Assembly (NCBI GenBank): GCA_023441255.1
Contig: JAEZPW010000284.1
Coordinates: forward strand, 1-21,496
Direction: 5' to 3'
DNA: 21,496 bases
Origin: Acidobacteriota bacterium
Lineage (GTDB): Bacteria; Acidobacteriota; Terriglobia; Terriglobales; Acidobacteriaceae
In this document: piece after piece, positions 9,041 through 16,178 of the stretch
Position numbering within the stretch: position 1 is the first letter of the stretch
Layout: every line of letters starts with the position of its first letter
The notes under the pieces: generated by a model
The model's database searches: none
Told to the model about the DNA's origin: nothing
What the model saw: the letters and a program-made list of their open reading frames with translations, nothing else
Made by a program: the position numbers and the translations under genes

Positions 9041-9825
9041 GCTGCATCACGCTGCAAACCGACAACACCAACCCGTCTGAGAGCTCCGGAACCATTCAGG
9101 TTTCCGCCATTTCGCTCCATCAGGTGACAAAGCATTTTGGGCGATTCGCAGCTCTGCGCGGAGTCAGCGCCGATTTCTCTCCGGGACGCCTCTATACCGT
9201 TCTTGGCGACAACGGCGCCGGAAAATCCACTCTGCTCCGCATCGTAGCCGGATTGCTGCAGGCGACGCGGGGCAAGGTCGAGGTTCTCGGGACCACGGAC
9301 TTGCGTTCGATTCGTCCACAACTGGGGTACATGGCGCACGCCACGCTGCTGTATGACGAGTTGGACGCGATGGAAAATCTGCGCTACTTCGCCGGGCTTT
9401 ATGGAATGACGAACCGTGCTGCCGATGCCGAGCAGCGCGCCGAATCCGTTTGCCGCCGCGCCATTCAAACAGTCGGACTGGATCCCACCCTGAAGCGTCG
9501 CGTCGGCGCGTACTCGCAGGGAATGCGACAACGCCTGTCACTGGCGCGCGCCGTCCTCCACGATCCCAGGATTCTTCTGCTCGATGAGCCGTTCTCGAAC
9601 GTAGACATCGCTTCGGCCCGCGAGATGGTGCGCCTGCTCGGTCACATGCGCGACGAGGGCAAAACAATCTTTCTTGTGACCCATCAACCGTCATTGCTCG
9701 AGGGGACGGCGGATGAGTTCGTTCACATGTCGCTAGGACGAATCGTGGCGCTGACGACTTCCTCCATCCTCGACGGCACGGCACGCCGACCCGGCGCCAC
9801 AGACTACGCGGAGGTTCGCCGATGA
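9037..9825 (+). CDS. ccmA: Heme exporter ATP-binding subunit CcmA
   Basis: A 262-residue ABC ATPase from a GTG at 9037 that overlaps the ccmE stop (GTGA). Residues 57-64 are the Walker A GDNGAGKS. The signature is YSQGMRQR (159-166), Walker B is ILLLDEP (179-185) and the H-loop is His216. The Q-loop region reads 'LGYMAHATLLYDELDAMENL'. With CcmB and CcmC it forms the CcmABCD complex, which hydrolyses ATP to release heme-loaded CcmE from CcmC. The start is inferred from the overlap; no other start lies close, and the earlier frame runs inside ccmE. It is a little longer than typical CcmA (about 200-230 residues) because of ~25 extra N-terminal residues. It ends in an ATGA overlap with ccmB. 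Confidence 0.92.
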   Translation: MSCITLQTDNTNPSESSGTIQVSAISLHQVTKHFGRFAALRGVSADFSPGRLYTVLGDNGAGKSTLLRIVAGLLQATRGKVEVLGTTDLRSIRPQLGYMAHATLLYDELDAMENLRYFAGLYGMTNRAADAEQRAESVCRRAIQTVGLDPTLKRRVGAYSQGMRQRLSLARAVLHDPRILLLDEPFSNVDIASAREMVRLLGHMRDEGKTIFLVTHQPSLLEGTADEFVHMSLGRIVALTTSSILDGTARRPGATDYAEVRR

Positions 9826-10499
9826 CGGCTTTGGCCTCCGTGCTGAAATCGACGCTTGCAAAAGACCTGCGGCTGGAGTGGCGATCGAAGGACGCCATCA
9901 ACTCCATGGTCTTCTTCGCGCTGCTGGTTGTCGTCATTTTCAGCTTTGCATTCAATCCCACGGCCGAAGAATCGCGGCAGATCGCGGGCGGACTTATCTG
10001 GGTGGCGTTCCTGTTCGCAGCCGTCGTGGCTTTGAACCAGACCTGGGCTCGCGAACTCCGCAACCAGGTACTGGACGCTTACCGCATCTCGCCTGCACCG
10101 GCGAACTCGCTGTTTCTTGCGAAGACTATCGGCAACTTCATATTCGTGGCGGTTCTGGAAGTGCTGATGGCGCCTTTGTTCGTCGTCTTCTACAACCTGC
10201 GGCCGATCGGACCGGCGTGGCAGTTGGCGCTGGTCGGTGCGCTCGCCACCTGGGCGCTTGTTGTGAATGGCACCTTTTTTGCGGCAATGTCCATCCGTAC
10301 ACGCAGCCGCGAAGTAATGCTGCCGCTTATCCTTTTCCCTGTTTCAATCCCGGCCCTGCTTTCGATGGTGGAATCCACCACGGCCATTTTGACCGGCGAT
10401 GCATCGCCCGTCTTCTGGATCAACCTGCTCGCGGTTTACGACCTGGTTTTTACGACCGCCTGCTTGCTCCTGTTTGAAACAGTTTTGAACGCTGAATAA
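9822..10499 (+). CDS. ccmB: Heme exporter membrane subunit CcmB
   Basis: A 225-residue, about six-helix inner-membrane protein, the normal length for CcmB. Family landmarks are the N-terminal 'KDLRLEWRSKDAINSMVFFALLVV' region (seen in part), 'WVAFLFAAVVALNQTW' followed by a basic amphipathic helix, and 'MLPLILFPVSIPAL'. It is the transmembrane partner of CcmA. Its ATG overlaps the ccmA stop (ATGA), and ccmC begins two bases after its stop. Confidence 0.93.
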   Translation: MTALASVLKSTLAKDLRLEWRSKDAINSMVFFALLVVVIFSFAFNPTAEESRQIAGGLIWVAFLFAAVVALNQTWARELRNQVLDAYRISPAPANSLFLAKTIGNFIFVAVLEVLMAPLFVVFYNLRPIGPAWQLALVGALATWALVVNGTFFAAMSIRTRSREVMLPLILFPVSIPALLSMVESTTAILTGDASPVFWINLLAVYDLVFTTACLLLFETVLNAE

Positions 10500-10501
10500 C
10501 C

Positions 10502-11236
10502 ATGCGCACCAAACTTACGATTCTGTCGATTATTGCTTTCGTCCTGCTGAGCTACGGTCTCTACGAAGCTCTGGTCGGCGCACCAACGGAACAGACCATG
10601 GGCGACGTCCAGCGTATCTTCTACTACCACGTGCCTTCAGCATGGACGGCGTTCCTGCTGTTCTTTGCCAACTTCGTGGCTTCGGTCTTCTACATCATCA
10701 GGCGCGGCCCGCGTGCTGACGCGTTCGCGCTTGCGTCCGCTGAAGTCGGAGTTGTCTTCTGCACCATCGTCCTTATCACCGGACCGCTCTGGGCGCGGCC
10801 GGTTTGGGGGATCTGGTGGACTTGGGACGCCCGTCTTACGACCACCCTCATCCTGTGGCTAATTTACGTGAGCTACCTGATTCTTCGCCGCTACTCCAGC
10901 GGCAGCCAGACAGCTGTGCTCGCCGCTGCGCTCGCCATCTTCGGTTTCATCGACGTGCCTATCGTCTACCTGTCGATCCGTTACTTCCGCACGCAGCACC
11001 CGCAACCGGTGATCGCCGGCGGAGAAGGATCGGGGATTGATCCCATGATGATGAAGGCCCTGCTGATCAACTGGGCTGCCTTCATGTTGTTCGCCGGCAT
11101 CGTGGTCTTTGTGCGTTACATGCTGGAACGTGCTCGTCAGCAGGTCGAGTTGGCACACGCGCTCCGCGAAGAACGTCGCCAAGACAACGAGACTCCCCAG
11201 GAAAGACCCATTGTCGACACGAGGGCACTGCGATGA
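10502..11236 (+). CDS. ccmC: Cytochrome c maturation heme-handling protein CcmC
   Basis: A 244-residue inner-membrane protein with six membrane helices. It carries the tryptophan-rich WGIWWTWDARLT motif (residues 102-113) that binds heme in CcmC, CcmF and CcsA proteins. The two periplasmic axial His are visible: H43 in 'FYYHVPSAW' and H166 in 'FRTQHPQPV'. CcmC loads heme onto CcmE. The length fits CcmC rather than the far longer CcmF. The last ~20 residues are a charged cytoplasmic tail. Its TGA overlaps the ccmD ATG (ATGA). Confidence 0.95.
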   Translation: MRTKLTILSIIAFVLLSYGLYEALVGAPTEQTMGDVQRIFYYHVPSAWTAFLLFFANFVASVFYIIRRGPRADAFALASAEVGVVFCTIVLITGPLWARPVWGIWWTWDARLTTTLILWLIYVSYLILRRYSSGSQTAVLAAALAIFGFIDVPIVYLSIRYFRTQHPQPVIAGGEGSGIDPMMMKALLINWAAFMLFAGIVVFVRYMLERARQQVELAHALREERRQDNETPQERPIVDTRALR

Positions 11237-11370
11237 AATTTCTATATGCCGCTTACGCTGTCACCTGGCTGGTGCACATCATCTATCTGACATTCTTGAC
11301 TCGCGGCTTCGCCCGTGTCCGGGAGGAGATGGCGGAACTCAAGAAATCAGGCTCGAAGTTCGGCGACTGA
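11233..11370 (+). CDS. ccmD: Small heme exporter accessory protein CcmD
   Basis: A 45-residue frame starting with the ATG that overlaps the ccmC stop. One membrane helix (residues ~4-22, 'YAAYAVTWLVHIIYLTFL') is followed by a charged, Arg/Glu/Lys-rich cytoplasmic tail. Size, topology and position after ccmC match CcmD, which stabilises CcmABC-CcmE and helps release holo-CcmE. Sequence conservation in this family is low, so the call rests mainly on synteny. Confidence 0.8.
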   Translation: MKFLYAAYAVTWLVHIIYLTFLTRGFARVREEMAELKKSGSKFGD

Positions 11371-11447
11371 GATCACGGCCGCGCTTCCGCTCGCTACTGA
11401 TGTAGCTCCCGCGAGAACTGCGAAGGCCGGTGTGCTAGTTTGGTCAC

Positions 11448-11960
11448 ATGAAACCCGAGACAGTTGCCACGCTCAAGGTGATCGCCATGGGTTGCGTGAT
11501 CATCTTCCTGGTGTTTCTCGGCCTTTCCGTACCCTTCTTCCTGCGCCAGCGCACGATCTTGAAAACGTGGCCCCGCGCGGAAGGCACGATCGAGGCGGCA
11601 CAGGTAGTGACTGTGCCCGGCAAGACCTCCACCTACGCTGCCCGGTTCCTGATCCGCTATCACATCGGCAACTCGGTAGTTTCTACCACGGTCGATTCCG
11701 GGTACGGCGACCGGTTTCGCCGGCAGGCCGAGGCTTGGGTGGAACGATTTCCCGTCGGGACGACGGTCCCGATCGCATATGACCCTCTAAATCCGACCCT
11801 CGTCCGACTTGCGCCGGGGTACAACCGTTATTTTTTTGGTGCTCCGTTCTTTATCACGGAAGTTGGACTCGTTTTCGCCGGGGTCGCGCTCGTTCTCTAT
11901 GCATTCGCCCGATGGTCCGAGCGGGCAACCCGCAACTCCACGGTGAGCACAAATCGCTAG
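11448..11960 (+). CDS. DUF3592 domain membrane protein
   Basis: A 170-residue product with an N-terminal helix (residues ~12-32) and a C-terminal helix (~130-152) flanking a periplasmic beta-rich domain. The middle has the DUF3592 pattern: Trp-Pro-x-x-x-Gly-x-Ile near residue 42, a Tyr-rich central strand, then 'FPVGTTVPIAYDPLNPTLVRLAPG'. This family has no assigned role. It lies 77 bases after ccmD and 20 bases before the next gene, so it may be cotranscribed with either. The ribosome site before the ATG is weak. Confidence 0.82.
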   Translation: MKPETVATLKVIAMGCVIIFLVFLGLSVPFFLRQRTILKTWPRAEGTIEAAQVVTVPGKTSTYAARFLIRYHIGNSVVSTTVDSGYGDRFRRQAEAWVERFPVGTTVPIAYDPLNPTLVRLAPGYNRYFFGAPFFITEVGLVFAGVALVLYAFARWSERATRNSTVSTNR

Positions 11961-11980
11961 TGTCGCATGGAGTGACTGTC

Positions 11981-12577
11981 ATGAGACTCCAGACTGATAC
12001 TCCCGTCGGAGCCGTCGTCTATCAATCGGACGACAGTCAACTGCAAGTCACGTCCCGTATTGGAACGAGACACGTCCCCTGGGACCGTATTGTCGGCGCA
12101 GGGCCGTTCGGCATTCACATTCCCATGATTCATGTCCCTTTGCCGGAGAATGCGCCTGGCATGCTGGGGTTTGCCGCCAAAGCCGAGCACATGCTCGAAG
12201 CCAACCAGGCATACTGGATAGCCTACAAGCCCCGGCGCAGCGTAAAGCTTATGACCATCAGCCTTCCGCGCGACAGCGATGCCGCCTCGCAACTTGTCTC
12301 CGAAATCAAGGCGCGTGCAGGTGCGAACTGGCGTCCTGAACCCGCTTTGCAGATGCAGGAGCTTCGTCGTGAATTCGGCGTTCGACGACACTGGTGGGCA
12401 CTGCCATTGGCATTGTTGATTGTCGTTGTTGTCCTGGTGCTTGGACTGGTGGCGCTAGTGGCGGCATCTGCCGGACTGGCACTGCTGCACGACGTACGCG
12501 TAGCTCTCGTCGTACTTTTCCTGGCGGCGCTCTGGTTTGTAATAAAGCAGTTTCGCACCAAGCCGGAGCACTTCTGA
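11981..12577 (+). CDS. Membrane protein with PH-like N-terminal domain
   Basis: A 198-residue product from the ATG at 11981, with GGAG eight bases upstream; the frame extends 69 bases further into the previous gene. Residues ~1-115 are soluble and beta-rich with a final helix ('ASQLVSEIKARAG'), resembling the small PH-like domains fused to membrane helices in bacteria. Residues ~138-190 form two hydrophobic segments with a short basic C-terminus. No specific family is recognised. It is probably expressed with the DUF3592 gene just before it. Its stop is two bases from the stop of the converging GtrA gene. Confidence 0.65.
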   Translation: MRLQTDTPVGAVVYQSDDSQLQVTSRIGTRHVPWDRIVGAGPFGIHIPMIHVPLPENAPGMLGFAAKAEHMLEANQAYWIAYKPRRSVKLMTISLPRDSDAASQLVSEIKARAGANWRPEPALQMQELRREFGVRRHWWALPLALLIVVVVLVLGLVALVAASAGLALLHDVRVALVVLFLAALWFVIKQFRTKPEHF

Positions 12578-12579
12578 GA

Positions 12580-13017
12580 CTAACCTTGCGCTCGCAGCTT
12601 GCGGAATACGAATTGGTCGCTCACCAGGAAATTGAGCAATGCGCAGGTGCCAATCGCGACCATGTTTGCGAACAGATAGTTGACCCGAAGGTGGCCAACA
12701 AGCGCCCGCATCAGCAGAAGGTTACCCATGATGGAGATGAGGCCGGTGCTGAGGTTGAATCGCACCAGCCGTGAGATCGTTGCGCTTCGTCCGCCGGTCT
12801 TCCGGTCGAGCCACGTGAAACGCTCGTGCCAGAGGAAGTTGTGGATGACAGCCGTTTCCACCGCAAGGCCCGTCGCCACAAGATAGTGCATTCCCAGACC
12901 GCTCTTCAGGATTGTTAGAGCGATCAGTTGGACAAGGATTCCGACCGCGCCCACAAAGTTGAACTTCAGCCAGCGGATCACGGTCGATTCCCATTCTGCG
13001 AAAAGACGTGATCGCAT
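12580..13017 (-). CDS. GtrA family membrane protein
   Basis: A 145-residue product with four membrane helices, the usual GtrA length. Landmarks are 'KFNFVGAVGILVQL', 'VETAVIHNFLWHERFTW' and 'NFLVSDQFVF' near the end. GtrA proteins are thought to flip or present polyprenyl-phosphate-linked sugars for cell-surface glycosylation. The ATG at 13017 is chosen because GGAG precedes it and it overlaps the TGA of the upstream phosphatidyltransferase gene (TGATG), implying translational coupling. The frame continues upstream to 13209 only in a different phase of that gene. Confidence 0.9.
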   Translation of the reverse strand: MRSRLFAEWESTVIRWLKFNFVGAVGILVQLIALTILKSGLGMHYLVATGLAVETAVIHNFLWHERFTWLDRKTGGRSATISRLVRFNLSTGLISIMGNLLLMRALVGHLRVNYLFANMVAIGTCALLNFLVSDQFVFRKLRAQG

Positions 13018-13736
13018 CAAAGCCGCTCCTCGTGGTATAGCGTTCGTGTGTTCCTGACGAAGGATAACAGCACGATCAGCAACATGCCAGTAGCTCCGCC
13101 CAGCCCGCCGACATCGAACAACCGGCAGCGACCGCCCAGCACCACGGGATGGAATAGGACGGCGATGTTTCCGATCGCCAGGAGGATGCGCAGCTCGGTC
13201 GGGCTCCACTTGAAATGCGAAAGCCGGAATGCCCCAAGGACGTAGGTCGCCAGGTAGACCTCGATTGAAAGCAACAGGAACGCGATCAGGAGCGCAATGG
13301 CGACCCAGGGGGTCATGAGGCCGGAGAGGGCAAGTCCGCCGAACAGCATGGTCGTGCCCAGGGAATCGATAACGTGGTCTACGTAGAAGCCGTATCGAGG
13401 CCGCTGCCGGTTGCGAACGCGCGCCAGAGTCCCGTCCAGGCTGTCGCCGAACCAGTTGACGGCCAGGAAAAAAGTCGCAAGCAGGACGGCATAACGGTTG
13501 TAGCGGGTCATTGCGTAGGACACACCGGTCATCAGCATGCCGAAGGCGCCCAGGACCGTGAGGTGGTCGGAGTTGATCCGAGGCGGCATCCTCTCGGCCA
13601 TCCAGACAAGTACCTTCTTCTCGCCGGCCGCGAGGAGACTCTCTTGCTTTCGCCTGGCGTCCCGAAATTGTGATTTCAGTTCTCTGTTGGCATCATTTGT
13701 CTCGGTTGCTATCCCGATTGCTTCGAGTGACTGCAT
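13017..13736 (-). CDS. CDP-alcohol phosphatidyltransferase family protein
   Basis: A 239-residue product. The family signature is complete: D98-x2-D101-G102-x2-A105-R106-x9-G116-x3-D120-x3-D124. These residues bind two metals and transfer the phosphatidyl group from a CDP-lipid to an alcohol. About six membrane helices follow a ~50-residue cytoplasmic N-terminus. The ATG at 13736 has GGAGG five bases upstream, so the longer frame from 13766 is rejected. The acceptor cannot be read from the sequence; with GtrA coupled downstream, an inositol-, sugar- or glycerol-type head group for a surface lipid is possible. Confidence 0.9.
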   Translation of the reverse strand: MQSLEAIGIATETNDANRELKSQFRDARRKQESLLAAGEKKVLVWMAERMPPRINSDHLTVLGAFGMLMTGVSYAMTRYNRYAVLLATFFLAVNWFGDSLDGTLARVRNRQRPRYGFYVDHVIDSLGTTMLFGGLALSGLMTPWVAIALLIAFLLLSIEVYLATYVLGAFRLSHFKWSPTELRILLAIGNIAVLFHPVVLGGRCRLFDVGGLGGATGMLLIVLLSFVRNTRTLYHEERL

Positions 13737-13871
13737 CGCTGCCTCCGTCGTGTGGACATCGCACACGGCCAGAAGGTCGCATTAGCTCCCGACAACGGCA
13801 ATGCAAAGAGGGTAAAACGGGACGCCATCCGAGATTGCTCGCTAAGTAGCTCTGAATCAGAATGTTAGCCG

Positions 13872-13899
13872 CACATATCATCCGCCTGAGAAGCGTCAA
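13872..13899 (-). promoter_or_regulatory. Possible promoter of the phosphatidyltransferase-GtrA operon
   Basis: On the minus strand, TTGACG (13894-13899), a 16-base spacer, then TATGTG (13872-13877). The -35 is good and the -10 is weak. It would give a leader of about 130 bases. Confidence 0.3.
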
Positions 13900-13969
13900 C
13901 TCGGCATCGTGTCCGGGAACAGTTGCCCAGATCACACCAGCACAGCCGTTTCAGTGACTCCCGAACGCT

Positions 13970-14335
13970 TCAGATCCTGCGCCTCATGAGACGCTGCTGG
14001 ATCAAATCCTGTTCCGAATTGTTGGCGCGAAAAGCCAGCGCCCACGACTGTGAGCTGGACCGGAAGAAGAACCCATAGTGATTCCGGTTTCGGTAGATCA
14101 CACGGGCTGACGCACGAATGGGCTCCGGGTTACCGGGAAAACAGAGCTCTACCTCTACTTCTTCCCCGACGGAAAGGACGGCGGATACGCTCGCCTCGAA
14201 TCCATGCTCAGTTCGGCGCGTGCATACCCCGGAAGCGTGCACCGCGCCAATGCCATTCTGGAGCCAGAGTTCAATGCTTGTGGGAAATCCCGTCAGTGAT
14301 GGGCATTCAGCAATGATTGCGTTCTCAAGGTTCAT
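13970..14335 (-). CDS. Divergent PilZ-like domain protein
   Basis: A 121-residue soluble product from an ATG with AGGGG eight bases upstream. A beta-barrel pattern like PilZ is visible: 'ASVSAVLSVGEEVEVELCFPG', then 'PIRASARVIYRNRNHYGFFF'. PilZ domains sense c-di-GMP through RxxxR and (D/N)xSxxG. Here only an Arg pair in 'CTRRTEHGF' is seen, and the DxSxxG site is not recognisable. It may therefore not bind c-di-GMP. It stands alone between the phosphatidyltransferase operon and the orphan protein gene, on the same strand. Confidence 0.6.
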   Translation of the reverse strand: MNLENAIIAECPSLTGFPTSIELWLQNGIGAVHASGVCTRRTEHGFEASVSAVLSVGEEVEVELCFPGNPEPIRASARVIYRNRNHYGFFFRSSSQSWALAFRANNSEQDLIQQRLMRRRI

Positions 14336-14410
14336 GTCTCGGCCCCTGCTGGCAAAACCAGACCAGCCAACGGAAAGATCGGCACAGAATCGGAACGCTT
14401 GAGTTGGAAA

Positions 14411-15697
14411 CTAGTCGGAAAAACGCTTGAGGCTTGCCTTTTCGCTTCGGATGGCCGGGGCTGGCCCTCGATGGTGGATTATCACCTCATCTTCCGCTAT
14501 TTCGTCTTCTTCCGCGCTTCGAGAAGGTTGCTGTTTCCGCACAGTGCCCTGAGAAGCACTCTTCTTCTTGTCTGCGGCCGGGCGGGGGTTAACGTTCGTT
14601 CGTTTTCCTGCGTCTGCCACCGCGGCAGTAGCCGCATGGCTGGTCGCCGTGACCTCGTGGGCCGGGATCGTCGCTGCGGAGGCGGTTGGCTTCAGCGTTG
14701 CCGCACCGAACGGCAAAGCCTCCTCCAGACCAGTCTGTGTAGTTAGGCTCTTGGGCAGTGGCGAAACCGGTTCACGGGTAACGGCAGCCCACCCAAGCAT
14801 TAGCAACCCAGCAAACAGGCAGCTGATAAGAACTGCGGCACGCCATTCCCGCGCTCGTCGCGACATGTGCCGCCCGCCTGGAATGAGAATGCGTATTGCT
14901 CTTCTGCGAGGAGTTCGTGATCGCTGGTGCGGACCTACGATAGCGGCGGAACTCATCGGCTCCGCAGCAACTCCGTCGGCCACAGCCGATGAATACTCCT
15001 CTTGCGGAGACTCCGCAGGCACAGCAAACTCCTGCGGCGCCGAAAGATGTTGTGACTCGTCACTCCCATTCGGCAGAGCTTCCCCGACCCAAGCAGCCGC
15101 TCCAGGTGCAGGCATCCCGGATTCCTCGGGCAGGGTGATCGGTTCCGAATGGGCGTTGTAATTCAGCCCTCGGCTATCAACTCCAACGTTATCAGACAGT
15201 TGCTCCGGCTCAAACGCCCATTCCCTCGCGGCAGGGGCAACGCCTTGCTGTCTCGTCTTTTGCCTCTCCGCAATGCGCGCCTGTCGTAACATGGCGCGTT
15301 GTTCGCGGAGTGCCTTGGCAAGGAGGTCGCGTTTGTTCTGAAGACCGGCGGCTACGCCGTTCATTGTGTCGGCTATAGTGGGCGGTCCCGCCGCGTATAC
15401 GGATCCCGCCGTCGGAAGTGAAGGAGCGTTTTGAGGTGCATTTTGCGCCGGAAGGGGAGTCCCGCTCAATGCCCCGGCCGCGATGTACACGTCAGGATCG
15501 GCGACAGATTGGCGTGCCGCAAGCTCTTTTAGCATTTCGGCTGTTTTGCCTTCGCTGACACTCACCTCAAGATCTGCCCGGCCGTCGGTTTCCTGGCCAG
15601 GTTCAACCGTCTCGACGGTGTATCCAAATGCACGTAACCGATCTGCCAGCGCAGCGGTTCGACACGGCATCGATGTGATGATCCGGGCAATCGGCAT
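14411..15697 (-). CDS. Orphan single-pass membrane protein with low-complexity linkers
   Basis: A 428-residue product from the ATG at 15697 (MPIARIIT); the frame extends 10 codons upstream to 15727. Residues ~1-65 look like a small alpha/beta domain ('RIITSMPCRTAALADRLRAF', then 'YTVETVEPG', then 'ADLEVSVSEG'), a shape I associate with acidobacterial proteins. Residues ~115-150 are a charged helix rich in Arg/Gln. A long Pro/Ala/Ser/Glu-rich linker follows, then a basic patch and one membrane helix (~293-312). The tail is Ala/Thr-rich then Lys/Arg/Glu-rich. No enzyme motif is visible. The topology suggests a cytoplasmic N-domain and an exported C-terminal tail. No family name can be given. 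Confidence 0.7.
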   Translation of the reverse strand: MPIARIITSMPCRTAALADRLRAFGYTVETVEPGQETDGRADLEVSVSEGKTAEMLKELAARQSVADPDVYIAAGALSGTPLPAQNAPQNAPSLPTAGSVYAAGPPTIADTMNGVAAGLQNKRDLLAKALREQRAMLRQARIAERQKTRQQGVAPAAREWAFEPEQLSDNVGVDSRGLNYNAHSEPITLPEESGMPAPGAAAWVGEALPNGSDESQHLSAPQEFAVPAESPQEEYSSAVADGVAAEPMSSAAIVGPHQRSRTPRRRAIRILIPGGRHMSRRAREWRAAVLISCLFAGLLMLGWAAVTREPVSPLPKSLTTQTGLEEALPFGAATLKPTASAATIPAHEVTATSHAATAAVADAGKRTNVNPRPAADKKKSASQGTVRKQQPSRSAEEDEIAEDEVIIHHRGPAPAIRSEKASLKRFSD

Positions 15698-15781
15698 GCA
15701 GACTTTCGCTCGTCTGCTTAGACGCAAATGTGGCCAGACAGGTGGCCAGAGTAGTGCCGATGATCCTCTTGACGCAAATTG

Positions 15782-16012
15782 TCAGTTGGGTTGCTTGCCT
15801 TCTGCGAAGCGAATACCGGTTATCGCAATCGTACGCCTGTCGAGTTCCTCGTAGGCCCACTGCAACTCCTGTCTGAGCGCGGCATGTTGGCATTCGGTGG
15901 CGGCGGAGAGTGCTACACGCTCGAGCACGCGACAGTACTCGTGTGCACGAACGAATTCCTTTATGACTGAATTCATAGATTGCACGCATTCTCGCGCGCG
16001 GCGCCCCGGCAC
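15782..16012 (-). CDS. Small helical hypothetical protein
   Basis: About 76 residues from a GTG at 16012 preceded by AAGGA. The ATG at 15974 (MNSVIKEF) and a TTG at 16072 are alternatives. The product is mostly helical ('AALRQELQWAYEELDRR') with two Cys and no membrane segment. Codon use looks coding and it sits upstream of the orphan membrane-protein gene on the same strand, 84 bases away. No homologue is recognised. Confidence 0.45.
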   Translation of the reverse strand: MPGRRARECVQSMNSVIKEFVRAHEYCRVLERVALSAATECQHAALRQELQWAYEELDRRTIAITGIRFAEGKQPN

Positions 16013-16146
16013 AGAATCCTTGGTTCCACTTAGCTCAAAGCCGTGCGCTCCCTTAAACAGGGTTGCGTGCAACCTTAGTCTTTCTTTGTCAAATCTTGCG
16101 AGAAGCAGGAATACCGTTTCGCCTCGACAATGATCCGGCGACGGGC

Positions 16147-16178
16147 TCAGTGATAGCTCCGTTCAGTGATAGCTCCGT
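16147..16178. repeat. Perfect 16-bp tandem duplication across the peptidase stop codon
   Basis: The unit TCAGTGATAGCTCCGT occurs twice head to tail (16147-16162 and 16163-16178). The right copy encodes the last residues and stop of the M28 peptidase; the left copy is an echo just after the stop. Perfect identity suggests a recent slippage event. Confidence 0.9.

Noticed and set aside
9164..10063. 299-codon minus-strand frame opposite ccmA/ccmB
   Set aside because: Composition is Arg/Ser/Pro-rich, typical of GC-rich antisense frames; ccmA motifs on the other strand are complete.
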